Source: Myxococcales bacterium (GTDB lineage: Bacteria; Myxococcota_A; Polyangia; Polyangiales; Polyangiaceae). From it: a DNA stretch of 64,000 nt. How positions within the stretch are numbered: position 1 is the stretch's first letter; each line of letters starts with the position of its first letter. Below are positions 50,919 through 59,656 of the stretch, piece by piece. The position numbers and the translations under genes were made by a program. Below the pieces are notes generated by a model. The model was not told the DNA's origin and did no database searches. It was given only the letters and a program-made list of their open reading frames with translations. Where the stretch lies: NCBI GenBank assembly GCA_016703425.1, contig JADJCA010000012.1:310001-374000 (forward strand), read 5' to 3'.

Positions 50919-53218
50919 GAAGTCTTCCTGCGGCGGCGCAACTTGAGCGCGGCGAAGAGCGACAGCGCGAGCGCCCCGGCTGCCATCGAACGATGCGGCG
51001 CTCCGCCAACGCTGCCGCCCCGACCGTTGACGGCGCACCCGTCGCTATCGGGCTCGCTCGTGCTTGGCTCGGGGTTCGTCAGAGAAGCATCGGGGTCGCC
51101 GCCTACGCTGCCTGGCGGGCCGCCGTCTTGCGATGGCGAGCCCGCATCGACGGCGCTGGGCACGGGCCCGTCGGCGAACTCGCCGCACGCGGGCTCGACG
51201 GGCGCGCCTCGATCGAGGAGCGCCAGAGCGTAGGCGCCCGCACCGAAACCGACCATCGGCACCTCGCCGCGGTAGTCGGCCGTCGCGCGATCGTGCAGCT
51301 CGGCGAAGAGCCCGAAGTTCTCGCTCGCTTGCGCCACGTTCCACGACAACAGCGAAGGCGCTGCCGGGTCGGCCATCTGCGCGAGCGCTTGCGCCATTCG
51401 AAGGTCCACGAAGATCCACTCCTGCGAGTCGTACCAGCCGCCCTTCTGATTGCGGAAGAAGCCCCGCCCGCTCGGCGGCACGAGGGCCGCGCCGATGGCC
51501 TGGGCCGTGGCGGTTGCCGTGCGACTCTTGGGGTGCACGAGTCCGAGCGTCACGGCCTCGATGGCCGCCGCGTCGACGAAGGCCGAGCCCCGAGCCAACG
51601 CCTCGACGCTCTGCGCGAGGGCGCCGCTCGGTGCCCGCAGGTAGTTCATGAGGGCGCTTTGCGCCTTGCGTCCCGCAGCGCGATAGGTCGCTGCCGCCTG
51701 CGCGTCACCGGCGCGGTCGCAGAGCTTGGCCAACGCACAAAGACCCTTGGCCGCCGTGATGGTCGTGTAGGCGAAGTGCTCTTCCTTGCCGTTCCAGTGC
51801 ACTTCCCAGATCGACGAGTCTTTCGCGATGAGGCCCGTCACCGGATCTTGGAGCGCCACGAGCACGTCGCCGACCTCGGTTCGCGCGCGCGGCAACGTCT
51901 CGGTGAGGAGCGCCGCGTCGTTGGTGGCGCGGATCGTCTCTTCGAGCTCCCACAAGAAGAGCCCGAAGCCGTCGAACTCGATGTTCGGGCCGTCGGCGTT
52001 CTCGTCGGTCTCTTCGAGGCCGTTGCCGAAGTACCGCACCACCGAGATGGCGTAGGGCTTGCCAACGTACGATTCGTATTGGCTCGCCGTGGCGCCCAGC
52101 TGAAAGCGCACGGCGCGCTTGGCTTCGTCGCCGTGGCCGAGCCTCGCCAGGGCGACGGTGGCGTAGGCCATGTCGCGCACCCACGCGATGTTCCACTGAC
52201 CTGGCGCGATGCTCGCGACGAGTTGACCGTTGGGCTTGCCAGGCTCGTTCACTTGACCCATGCGCAGGACCGCCTGCGACGAGGCGAGGACGCTCTTCTC
52301 GAGCGTCGACGCGCCGGCCGGCGCTGCCGTTTGCCACGAGGTCCACGCCGAGACCTCGTCGGCGAACAGAGCGCTCGGCGTCCTTCCGGCCATGAAGGTG
52401 CGGACGCGGTCGACGGCTGGCTGAACGTCGCTGTCGAGGGCGGTGACGGTGAACCACCCGGCCCAAGCGGACGCGCCCACGGACAGATCGCCGAGGGCGC
52501 TCTGGAAGCCGCACGCTACGTCGCTCGTCGGCCCCGCCGTGCCTGCGTTGTTCGCGAGGTCTTGCCCCGCAAGGAGCGCCGAGTACGGGTTTTGGGGCGT
52601 CGCCGCGTGCTTCGAGGACGCCGACACGCTGCCGTGGGCGAACGTCAGTCCCGCGGGGCCGTACTCGTAGAACGCGTCGCGCGACGCGTTGTAGACAGCT
52701 TCTTCGCCAGCGGGGCCCGGCGTGGGAACTCCGCTCCCGAGGCGGAAGTTGTAAAGTGCATACGCATCGACGGGGCCGCTGCCGGCCGTTCGCGTCGCCT
52801 TGAGCAACATGAACGCGACTCGCTCGGCGAGACCCTGCGGCGCGTAGTGGTACTCGTCGAGCTCGAGTCCGCCGTGAGCGCGTCGAACGTGCACGATGCC
52901 GGTGCCCGGCACGTACTCGACGAGCGTCGGCGCCACGGAGCCGTCGAGCCATTTGCCCGCGCCCCCGACTCGGACTCCGGGAAACGCGTCGTACGCGAAG
53001 TTGCGACTCTCCGTGCCGGCCTTCGGGTAGCGGTAGGGGTGCTCGTAGAAGTGCGTGAGCTTGCCGAGCTTCGCGTCGTAGGCGGCGGAGGTGATGCCGT
53101 TGGTGAACGGCACGAGTTGCTGCGAACGAAACGGCTGAACCTCGGCGCCGGCGGGCGTCGCGAGAGTGGACGCCAAGGCGATCGTCGCCGCGAGCGCGTA
53201 GCCGTGAAGGGCCTTCAT
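50915..53218 (-). CDS. Glucoamylase (GH15) with MYXO-CTERM anchor
   Basis: 767 residues. Sec signal peptide MKALHGYALAATIALASTLA, then an N-terminal beta domain and the GH15 alpha/alpha barrel (SIAPGQWNIAWVRDMAYATV, ALARLGHGDEAKRAVRFQLG, PNIEFDGFGLFLWELEETIR, DSSIWEVHWNGKEEHFAYTT). It releases glucose from alpha-glucan ends. After an Asp/Pro/Ser-rich linker the C-terminus has DGCAVNGRGG, a hydrophobic helix and RRRRKTS, the MYXO-CTERM layout for surface anchoring in Myxococcota. ATG 53218; the long open frame upstream is not coding. First gene of an operon with the alpha-amylase. Confidence 0.92.
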   Translation of the reverse strand: MKALHGYALAATIALASTLATPAGAEVQPFRSQQLVPFTNGITSAAYDAKLGKLTHFYEHPYRYPKAGTESRNFAYDAFPGVRVGGAGKWLDGSVAPTLVEYVPGTGIVHVRRAHGGLELDEYHYAPQGLAERVAFMLLKATRTAGSGPVDAYALYNFRLGSGVPTPGPAGEEAVYNASRDAFYEYGPAGLTFAHGSVSASSKHAATPQNPYSALLAGQDLANNAGTAGPTSDVACGFQSALGDLSVGASAWAGWFTVTALDSDVQPAVDRVRTFMAGRTPSALFADEVSAWTSWQTAAPAGASTLEKSVLASSQAVLRMGQVNEPGKPNGQLVASIAPGQWNIAWVRDMAYATVALARLGHGDEAKRAVRFQLGATASQYESYVGKPYAISVVRYFGNGLEETDENADGPNIEFDGFGLFLWELEETIRATNDAALLTETLPRARTEVGDVLVALQDPVTGLIAKDSSIWEVHWNGKEEHFAYTTITAAKGLCALAKLCDRAGDAQAAATYRAAGRKAQSALMNYLRAPSGALAQSVEALARGSAFVDAAAIEAVTLGLVHPKSRTATATAQAIGAALVPPSGRGFFRNQKGGWYDSQEWIFVDLRMAQALAQMADPAAPSLLSWNVAQASENFGLFAELHDRATADYRGEVPMVGFGAGAYALALLDRGAPVEPACGEFADGPVPSAVDAGSPSQDGGPPGSVGGDPDASLTNPEPSTSEPDSDGCAVNGRGGSVGGAPHRSMAAGALALSLFAALKLRRRRKTS

Positions 53219-53396
53219 CGAGGGGAGGCTATAGCGCCGCTTTCGGTCTGATGCCGCCCCTTTGTCAGAGCCCGCCGAACCGCTCACCTTCGGCCACCGA
53301 GACGGTGTCGACCTTTCGGAGGGTCGGAGGAGAAGAGGGGTGTGAACCGACATTCGCCTCCGGACGCGGCCCGCCATCCGCTCTAGAATCCCCGCG

Positions 53397-53747
53397 ATGG
53401 CTGTCCTCCCGCAGCGGTTCGTAGGCGTTCTGCTGGCCGGGGTGGTTGGCGTTGCCGCTTGCGGTGGCCGAGCGCCCTCGGGCGTGGAGGGCGCTCCCAA
53501 GACGCCCCCCGACGAGTCGTTTGAAACGGACGGGGCCCTCGCGTGGCGTGTGCTCATTTGGCGCTGCACGAGTCGCAACGAGCGCGTCGTCATGTTCCAA
53601 CGCTGCGCCGAGGGTTGCACCGGCTGCGGCGAGTGGCGGCTCGAGCGAACCCTATGTCCGGGCAGCACGACGCCCTTCGAGGAGCAGCTCGCCAAGGAGC
53701 CTCCGAGGGAGCGCCATGCGATTCCCGCGGGTTGGGGCTGGCGGTGA
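53397..53747 (+). CDS. Small Cys-containing lipoprotein
   Basis: 116 residues. Lipobox VGVAAC follows a typical signal peptide. The mature part has WRVLIWRCTSRNERVVMFQR and a CAEGCTGCGEWRLERTLC cluster, so several disulfides or a metal site are likely. No family is recognised. Its stop overlaps an in-frame GTG (53744) of the next lipoprotein gene, so the two are probably co-transcribed. Confidence 0.68.
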   Translation: MAVLPQRFVGVLLAGVVGVAACGGRAPSGVEGAPKTPPDESFETDGALAWRVLIWRCTSRNERVVMFQRCAEGCTGCGEWRLERTLCPGSTTPFEEQLAKEPPRERHAIPAGWGWR

Positions 53748-53797
53748 CGAGTTCCTTGCGCCAAGGGCCGCTCCTCCACCATCCTGTGACGGTAGCG

Positions 53798-54274
53798 ATG
53801 GCACGAGCGAGAGCACGGTCCCACTTGGTCACCCTCGCGAGCTCGCTCGTCGTGGCCGTGTTGGCCCTTGGTTGCTCCAAGCCCGAGGCCGACAAGCGGC
53901 TTATGTACGGCAGCTCGAAGGACATCGAGTCCTTTCTGAGGGACAACCGCGCTGACGTGAAGCTCGCCGATTGCGACAACGTTCGTTTGAGCGGCAACGT
54001 GACGCGCGCGTTCTCGTGCACGACGCACATCGACGGCGAGCCGCTCCGCTCGCTCATCAGCCGCCTCGAGATCTCGAAGGATCAACCGGACAGCGGCTCC
54101 GGCAAAGAAGGCCGCTGCGAGTGGCGACCCGGCTTCGCAGCCCACGTGCCCGGCGTTGAGATCTGGCGCGCCAACTGGAGTTGCGACGAAAAGAAGCGCC
54201 CCTTCTCATTCCTCGAGGTGCGGGTCGCGTCAGGCGGCGCGGCCTGCGTCGAGGTCGTCCCCAGCGGGTGTTAG
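53798..54274 (+). CDS. Lipoprotein of unknown function
   Basis: 158 residues from ATG 53798, which places a normal signal peptide (LVTLASSLVVAVLALGC) at the N-terminus; a GTG at 53744 overlapping the upstream stop is the alternative. The mature protein has LMYGSSKDIESFLRDNRADV, DCDNVRLSGNVTRAFSCTTH and four later Cys. No domain is recognised. The acyl-CoA reductase start follows the stop by one base. Confidence 0.7.
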   Translation: MARARARSHLVTLASSLVVAVLALGCSKPEADKRLMYGSSKDIESFLRDNRADVKLADCDNVRLSGNVTRAFSCTTHIDGEPLRSLISRLEISKDQPDSGSGKEGRCEWRPGFAAHVPGVEIWRANWSCDEKKRPFSFLEVRVASGGAACVEVVPSGC

Positions 54275-54275
54275 C

Positions 54276-55319
54276 GTGCATCTCGTGAACGGGGGGCGCT
54301 CCGCGGACGAACGCGCCGCGGACGTGAGGCGAGTCCTGGAGGCTGGTCGGCGCGTCCGTGGCCACGAGGAGCTCTTGAAGAGCGCTCTCGCAAAGTCGAC
54401 GCGCCTCTCCCTTGCGGGCGTACACCTGGCGCTCACCGAGCACCTCGAGGTCGACGCCACCGATGAAGAGATCGCGAAACTCGTCGCTGCGGCCGGCGAC
54501 GCGGAGCGCATCGCCGTCATTCTGTCGTCGACGGTCTTCGTGGGGGCGTTGCGCGCCGTGGCGATGGCTCGCGCTGCGGCCACCGAGGTCGTCGTGCGGC
54601 CGTCGTCGCATGAGCCGATCTTCGCGAAGGCGCTCGTTCACGAACTGCGCGAGCTCGGCGACCTTGGCGTCTCCGTGGTCGACGACCTTGATGTGTCGAC
54701 GCTGACGCGCGGCGAGGTGCACGTGTACGGCTCCGATGAGACCATCGCGACGTTGCGAGCGCGCACGGCCGTCCCCGTGCGCGGACACGGGACCGGTCTC
54801 GGCGTCGCCTTCGTGGTGATGGACGAGCTCGAGGTCGCCGCGGCCGACGTCGCGCGCGACGTGGTGCCCTTTGACCAGCGCGGCTGTTTGAGCCCGCGGC
54901 TTGTGCTCGTGCTCGGCGACGAGGCCCGGGCCGTGGCCTTCGGGAAGGCCCTCGCGGCGGAGCTCGCGACGCTTCGCGCGAACGTACCGCGCGGCGAGCT
55001 CACCGACGACGAACGAGCCGATGCCGCGCGGTACCGCGGAACGGTGGCGTTCGCGGGCGAGCTCTTCGATGGCCCCGACTTTGCAGTGGGCGTCTCCGAC
55101 GAGGTGCTCCTTCCGCCGCCGGGGCGTCACGTCCACGTGATACCGGTGCACACGGAAGAGGCCATTCGGCGGGCCTTGGAGCCGCTCGCGCGTTTCGTCG
55201 CCGCCGTGGGCGTCAACACGCAGGTCCCCGTTCTTGACGACCTGGTGCCAAAGGCGCGCCGGTCGAGACTCGGGCTCATGCAAAAGCCACCGCTCGACGG
55301 CCCCGTTGACCTGCGGTGA
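54276..55319 (+). CDS. Acyl-CoA reductase (LuxC-like)
   Basis: 347 residues from GTG 54276. Family segments are ILSSTVFVGALRAVAMARAA, TEVVVRPSSHEPIFAKALVH, VHVYGSDETIATLR and the catalytic Cys in FDQRGCLSPRLVLVLGD, with a C-terminal PVHTEEAIRRALEPLARFV. LuxC-type enzymes reduce fatty acyl-CoA or acyl groups to aldehydes with NADPH. No luciferase genes or fatty-acid pathway genes are near, so the role may lie in lipid or polyketide-like product formation. The long in-frame extension upstream overlaps the lipoprotein gene. Confidence 0.87.
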   Translation: MHLVNGGRSADERAADVRRVLEAGRRVRGHEELLKSALAKSTRLSLAGVHLALTEHLEVDATDEEIAKLVAAAGDAERIAVILSSTVFVGALRAVAMARAAATEVVVRPSSHEPIFAKALVHELRELGDLGVSVVDDLDVSTLTRGEVHVYGSDETIATLRARTAVPVRGHGTGLGVAFVVMDELEVAAADVARDVVPFDQRGCLSPRLVLVLGDEARAVAFGKALAAELATLRANVPRGELTDDERADAARYRGTVAFAGELFDGPDFAVGVSDEVLLPPPGRHVHVIPVHTEEAIRRALEPLARFVAAVGVNTQVPVLDDLVPKARRSRLGLMQKPPLDGPVDLR

Positions 55320-55421
55320 CGAAGACGGGGCTAGTCTTGCGCGCTCTGACCAGCGTCCCACGCGCCGATCGCGGCTCTTCGATCGCGCGCGTGGAACATT
55401 TCGGCACCGTCTCGGCCGGCC

Positions 55422-55628
55422 TCAGGTCGGCGCGGTCTTGTTGGGAGGAGAGTGCAGGGGGCGCTCGAACACCGCGAGCGCGCCCAGAGTCGCGTCATCG
55501 ACGAAGAGCCGAAACACCACGAGCACCATCCCATCCGGCGAGAGCTCGGCGACGGCGAGCGGCAGCCCGGGAGTGACCCCCGTGATGATCGTGGCCGGAT
55601 TCGGCGTCAACGTCCTCCTCGCCACCAC
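55422..55628 (-). CDS. Possible 68-residue protein
   Basis: A GTG-started frame with the strong G/C third-position bias of real genes here. It encodes ARRTLTPNPATIITGVTPGL, then AVAELSPDGMVLVVFRLFVD and ATLGALAVFERPL. There is no signal peptide and no family I know. It sits in the gap between the convergent acyl-CoA reductase and the exported protein at 55665, on the latter's strand, 36 bases downstream of it. It may be a small cytosolic protein or the remnant of a longer one. Confidence 0.4.
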   Translation of the reverse strand: MVARRTLTPNPATIITGVTPGLPLAVAELSPDGMVLVVFRLFVDDATLGALAVFERPLHSPPNKTAPT

Positions 55629-55664
55629 TCCCGCGCCCGCCCCGTGATGGTGCGTCGGCGGCTG

Positions 55665-57182
55665 TCACAACGGCGTGAGCCATGCGTCGTCGAGAAGCAC
55701 TCTCTCCGACGAGTCGACGTAGATCTGGAAGCGGAACCCCGTGACGCCGGGCGCGATGACGAAGCCACCGGCGATCCGCCGCCGCGTCTTGTCGACCTTC
55801 AGCACCGCCGAGCTGAAGATCGGGGCGCCCGCGGTGAGCTGGAAGACGCCGACCCTGATTTGCTGGACCGCCGGCGCGTCCGTCCATGCCCTCACGCCGA
55901 ACGTCATTCCTTGCCCGTCACCCACGTGCGCGGGCCGCGGGACGTCTTGGTAGATCGAAGCGCCCGGACCTCCTCGTCGAAGGCGAGCGTAGCGATTGCC
56001 ATCTCGAAGATCGGTGGCAGCGAACCGTTCCGTGTCTACCCCGAGCTCGGCGGGCGCGAACGCACCCCAGCCGCTCACGTCGCCCATGGCGAAGCCGTGA
56101 TTCAAGAGCAGGTTGCCGCGCGCCATGAACTGATGCACCGGCCACGAGCGCGGTTCGAAGCCTCCGACGGGGTCGGCGACGACGCGGGTGAACTCTCGAC
56201 ACGTCGTCCGCACGAACCCCAGATCGTAGGCAGGCCCCGTGCAGGAGGTGTCGGGGGTGGGAGCGACCTCCCCCTCCGTCGGCTTCTGCCAGGCTTCCCA
56301 TCGCGTGCGGCCGTATTCGCGCGTGTAGAAGATGCGCTCCATCGCCGTCGACTCGTCGGGGGACGGTCGATCGTAGTGGCTGGTGATGATCGTCTCGAGG
56401 ACCTTGTTGCTGTTGAACGTCCATCGTCCGCGCAGAAAGAACGTCCCCGCGCCGCGCTCACCGACGGCGGGGCACCCGTACGACATCTGCGTCTTCGGCT
56501 CGAAGGGCACGCGAAGGTGCGCCGCCCGAGCCTCGACGTATCCTCCTGTACCCTCCGCAGGCACGACGGTCGGGAATGAGATCCACGAGTCGTCGTGACC
56601 GCACGCGGCGTTGAAGAAGGGCGCCACACCCTGAGCGTCCCTGGTTCCCACGAGCGACACCCACGCGCCGTCGGCCTCCGACACTTCGTAGCCGTCACTG
56701 TGCGGCATCGGAGCGCCAGCGGGATCGGAGTACAGCTGGGCGAGCGGAGGCGTGTCGAAGTCCAAGAACGAGCGCCGGTTGCCCGGCCAGCTCATGGTCG
56801 CGACGTTGAACGTGTGCACCACGCGGACGCCACCGTGCGGCCCCACAACAGGATACGAGTCCGAGATCTCGAGCCGTCCACCAGGAGCCCCAGGCACGTG
56901 ATCGGTGATGCGTCGATAGCGGAGCAGCTCGTTGACGTTGAGGTTCCGCCGACTCCCCGTGCACCCGTACGGATCGGTGGCGGTGGCGACGCCGTTCATC
57001 ACACAGACGTCTTGGATCAAGAAGTCGTACGCGTCCGTCGCAGGCGCGGAGAGCGGCTGCTTGAGCTCGCTCGGCGCCTCGAGCGATCCCAGCTTGTCCC
57101 CACCTTCGTCCGAGAGAGTCCCTTCACCAGAACACGCGGCCAACAACCCGAACCCCAGAACACGACTTGCGCGACGGATCAT
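55665..57182 (-). CDS. Exported lipoprotein with galactose-binding-like C-terminal domain
   Basis: 505 residues from ATG 57182. Signal peptide MIRRASRVLGFGLLAAC has a lipobox. The N-terminal 340 residues form an unrecognised domain with many aromatic residues and several Cys (VHTFNVATMSWPGNRRSFLD, NAACGHDDSWISFPTVV, YTREYGRTRWEAWQKPTEG). The last 130 residues (NLLLNHGFAMGDVSGWGAFA, ASIYQDVPRPAHVGDGQGMT, LLDDAWL) are a carbohydrate-binding or galactose-binding jelly roll (CBM-like). It probably binds or processes an extracellular polymer; no catalytic residues are assigned. Confidence 0.78.
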   Translation of the reverse strand: MIRRASRVLGFGLLAACSGEGTLSDEGGDKLGSLEAPSELKQPLSAPATDAYDFLIQDVCVMNGVATATDPYGCTGSRRNLNVNELLRYRRITDHVPGAPGGRLEISDSYPVVGPHGGVRVVHTFNVATMSWPGNRRSFLDFDTPPLAQLYSDPAGAPMPHSDGYEVSEADGAWVSLVGTRDAQGVAPFFNAACGHDDSWISFPTVVPAEGTGGYVEARAAHLRVPFEPKTQMSYGCPAVGERGAGTFFLRGRWTFNSNKVLETIITSHYDRPSPDESTAMERIFYTREYGRTRWEAWQKPTEGEVAPTPDTSCTGPAYDLGFVRTTCREFTRVVADPVGGFEPRSWPVHQFMARGNLLLNHGFAMGDVSGWGAFAPAELGVDTERFAATDLRDGNRYARLRRGGPGASIYQDVPRPAHVGDGQGMTFGVRAWTDAPAVQQIRVGVFQLTAGAPIFSSAVLKVDKTRRRIAGGFVIAPGVTGFRFQIYVDSSERVLLDDAWLTPL

Positions 57183-57186
57183 GACG

Positions 57187-57207
57187 GCGCACCTCCCGGG
57201 GGTGCGC
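57187..57207 (-). promoter_or_regulatory. Hairpin enclosing the ribosome-binding site of the CBM-like lipoprotein
   Basis: On the minus strand GCGCACC and GGTGCGC form a perfect 7-bp stem with a 7-nt loop just before ATG 57182. The likely Shine-Dalgarno GGGAGG spans the loop and the 3' stem, so folding would hide it. This could restrain translation; it is unproven. Confidence 0.35.
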
Positions 57208-57344
57208 ATCAGCAAGCGTCAGGCCGCCGGGGGCCGGTGTGATCACGCGAAAAAATGTGAGGATGATCGCGGGAAACGTAGTCAAGGCCATGCCGCCTTT
57301 GACAATCGGCACGACTCCAAGTGCCCGGCTCGTGCGAAGCGACC

Positions 57345-57695
57345 TCAATCGGTGCTGGCGTCGGTCAGTAGGGCGCCATCGACCGCGCCCGCGTCGCTCG
57401 TCCCGGCGTCGTCAACGAAACAACACGACGCTTTGCCAACACACGCCACGTCAGGCAATACGCGCCCGCGAAACGCCCACGAGCAATACGTCGCCCCCGT
57501 CGGCGGAAGGCAATACGGGTAGGCCTTGCCGGTGCATCCGCTCCGGTCTTCGGACACGCAGGTGCCGTTCGCCGCGGTGCACGCAGCGGTCTGCGTGGTG
57601 GTGCTGCTCGACGGCGGCGGGGTGGAGTCGGTAACGCATGCGGCCACGAGGAGCATCGCGGCCGACGTGAACACGGCGAAGGGGCGGGCGAACAT
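57345..57695 (-). CDS. Small Cys-rich lipoprotein
   Basis: 116 residues from ATG 57695 (MFARPFAVFTSAAMLLVAAC; lipobox). The mature part begins with a Thr/Ser/Pro-rich stalk and continues with Cys pairs (AACTAANGTCVSEDRSGCTG, PYCLPPTGATYCSWAF, ACVGKASCCFVDD), then Asp/Ala-rich residues. The layout suggests a disulfide-knotted surface domain. Function unknown. It lies downstream of the double-glycine-leader gene on the same strand after 251 bases. It is not an obvious immunity protein, because it is lipidated and exported. Confidence 0.7.
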   Translation of the reverse strand: MFARPFAVFTSAAMLLVAACVTDSTPPPSSSTTTQTAACTAANGTCVSEDRSGCTGKAYPYCLPPTGATYCSWAFRGRVLPDVACVGKASCCFVDDAGTSDAGAVDGALLTDASTD

Positions 57696-57946
57696 GTCGC
57701 GCGCCGAGCAAGGCGCGTTCCACGCGCTCGACGCGCGTAGGTCCGCGAAGCTTCGATGGCGGCGGCTCGTGGCGCGCGACATTCGCGTCGTGGTCGCGAA
57801 GTCCGACGCGGTGGCGGCGAACGTTCGGGGAAGATCGCAGCGGGAGGCGCCCGCTCCGCTCGAGCCATGGAGCTCGGTCGGCCAGCCGCGGTCCACCGGT
57901 TGTCATGCCCGAAGGCCGGCGTGTGCGGTGCAACCAGGTTTTGGAA

Positions 57947-59467
57947 TCACGGCGCGAAGGTCCAAGTCGACGCGTTCGCCGTTGCGTCGATGAGGCGCTG
58001 CCGCTCGGCGGCAGCGAGGTCTGCGCGGTGCGTTTGGAGGCGACCGTACGCGGACAAGTCTGCGGCAGCCCGATCCATCCCACGACCGGCAGCCTCGTCC
58101 GCCCAACCACGCATCAAGCCGCGTTCCTCGAACGAGGGGATGCCTCCGTTGTTGTAGGTCGCATTCGCGGTGCGGAACGCCTCATCCGGTGGCAAGCCCG
58201 CGCGTTCCAGACGAATGGCGTCGTATTCAATGCGACGCGAGTCATCGAGCGTGGCCGCCGCCGCCGGGGTCGAGCTCGTGAGAAGGTCGAGAGCAGCTCC
58301 GCCGACCGCGGAGCCTAGAATCGCCGTGGCGCCGCGCCGCAACAATGTCGGAGCCGCCGACTCGAGCGCGCGAGTCGCGGCGGCGCGTTCCGCGGCTGTC
58401 ACGGCGCCCGCATTCTCGGCGGCAATGACGGCGGCCGAGCGCTCCGCCGCCGCGGCACCCGGTGGCGCATGGAGCGCCGCCTCACGTTCGGCGAACGTGG
58501 CGAAGTTGCCGCGGGGCTCCGGAAGAGGGTCCGTCACACGCACTGGATTGTCCGGCGTGTAGGTGCCGGGAGAGGGCGCGCGCCCGCGGTCGTAGTCGTA
58601 GTGGCCGCCGTCGGGCGTGTTGAGGTGCGGCCCACGATTCTGAACGGGATCGTCGGGATAGAGGTGTCCCCCGGCGTCGTTTCGAATGACAACCGGTTCG
58701 GTGCTTCCGGGAACGATGGCACTGCCGCGGCCCGAAACCGGTGCCTCGAATTGGTATTGCGCGCCGGGGACTCGGTTCCCTTGCAGATCGATGTTCGGAA
58801 GGTGCGTGTCGAACGGACGACTCGTCGGGAGGTCGGCGTCCCGAAGCGCCTGGCGGTAGGCCTGCCGGAACGTCGCGTCCTCGCTTGGCGAAAGATTCGC
58901 TGGCGCTACGCCCGCCGCAACCGCCGCCGCGAGCGCCCTCGGGTCCTCGAAGCGACCGAGAACCGAACCAGTATTTTCGCCTTCCGCTCGTGGGTCCGCT
59001 GCCGCCGCGGGGGTTGGGTCCTGCGAGCTCTGCGCCGGCAGGGTGTTGTCGTTCTCGAGCACGGCCCCGACGTTCTCACCCATCGCACGCGGATCGCCTT
59101 GCTGCGGTTGATAGCCTCCGTAGTCCGGAGCTGGGCTCGACGAGTAGTTCCCCTCCGTGTCACGGGCAAGCGTGCTGCCGTCGTCGAAGGTCTGCAGGCT
59201 GGAGCCGTCATCGTACTGTTGCACGCCGTAGCTCGCCGCCGGTTGCTGCTCGGTAGGCGCTTGATACGTGGGCTCGGCGGGCGTGTGATACGTGGGCTCG
59301 GCAGGCGTGTCGTACGTGGGCTCGGCGGGCGTGTCGTACGTGGGCTCGGCGGGCGTGTCGTAGGTCGGCTCGGCGACGTATTCATCGTCGCCTCCACAAA
59401 CATATTCGAGCTCGGCCGCTCTGAACGCCCTAGCCATCCGAGGAGATCGAAGCGAAACGCGAACCAT
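57947..59467 (-). CDS. Double-glycine-leader protein with octapeptide repeats and toxin-like nuclease domain
   Basis: About 506 residues from ATG 59467 (ATG 59437 or 59479 are alternatives). The N-terminal AFRAAELEYVCGG fits the bacteriocin-type double-glycine leader (Glu -8, Leu -7, Val -4, Gly-Gly), cut after about residue 26. Five AEPTYDTP-like octapeptides follow (32-71), then a Gln/Ser/Gly-rich region with DPRAxGENxGxVL twice. Residues of about 197-293 (FRQAYRQALRDADLPTS, GAQYQFEAPV, NDAGGHLYPDDPVQNRGPHL, GGHYDY) resemble HNH/Endo VII-type nuclease modules of polymorphic toxins. The C-terminal 200 residues are Ala-rich helices with a hydrophobic stretch. No cognate immunity gene or peptidase-type ABC transporter is visible nearby. 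The toxin assignment is inference. Confidence 0.75.
   Translation of the reverse strand: MVRVSLRSPRMARAFRAAELEYVCGGDDEYVAEPTYDTPAEPTYDTPAEPTYDTPAEPTYHTPAEPTYQAPTEQQPAASYGVQQYDDGSSLQTFDDGSTLARDTEGNYSSSPAPDYGGYQPQQGDPRAMGENVGAVLENDNTLPAQSSQDPTPAAAADPRAEGENTGSVLGRFEDPRALAAAVAAGVAPANLSPSEDATFRQAYRQALRDADLPTSRPFDTHLPNIDLQGNRVPGAQYQFEAPVSGRGSAIVPGSTEPVVIRNDAGGHLYPDDPVQNRGPHLNTPDGGHYDYDRGRAPSPGTYTPDNPVRVTDPLPEPRGNFATFAEREAALHAPPGAAAAERSAAVIAAENAGAVTAAERAAATRALESAAPTLLRRGATAILGSAVGGAALDLLTSSTPAAAATLDDSRRIEYDAIRLERAGLPPDEAFRTANATYNNGGIPSFEERGLMRGWADEAAGRGMDRAAADLSAYGRLQTHRADLAAAERQRLIDATANASTWTFAP
59255..59374. repeat. Five tandem 24-bp repeats coding AEPTYDTP
   Basis: Near-identical 24-bp units in frame in the double-glycine-leader gene, encoding three copies of AEPTYDTP then AEPTYHTP and AEPTYQAP. 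The near identity of the DNA units suggests recent expansion, and copy number may vary between strains. The repeat probably forms a Pro-rich, Tyr-spaced stalk. Confidence 0.9.
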
Positions 59468-59656
59468 GGGGACCCGCATTGCGAAGCCGATGACATGGCT
59501 TCGCTGCGTTCGAGGCCTCGCGTCGGCGGCCCGCAGTCCCGAGCCTGCCAGGGAAATCACCGGCCGATCCGTCGGTCCGGCCGGGCCGGGCATGTGGGAC
59601 GATGGCAGACAGACGCCCCGAGATCTCCGAGCGCCGCTCGTGGATCGACGTGGCCC

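Noticed and set aside
53219..54145. Upstream extension of the glucoamylase frame
   Set aside because: A normal signal peptide begins at 53218, and the extension is antisense to two small lipoprotein genes.
57345..57695. Immunity protein for the toxin-like protein at 57947
   Set aside because: It is an exported lipoprotein, whereas protection against a nuclease acting inside cells would need a cytosolic partner.
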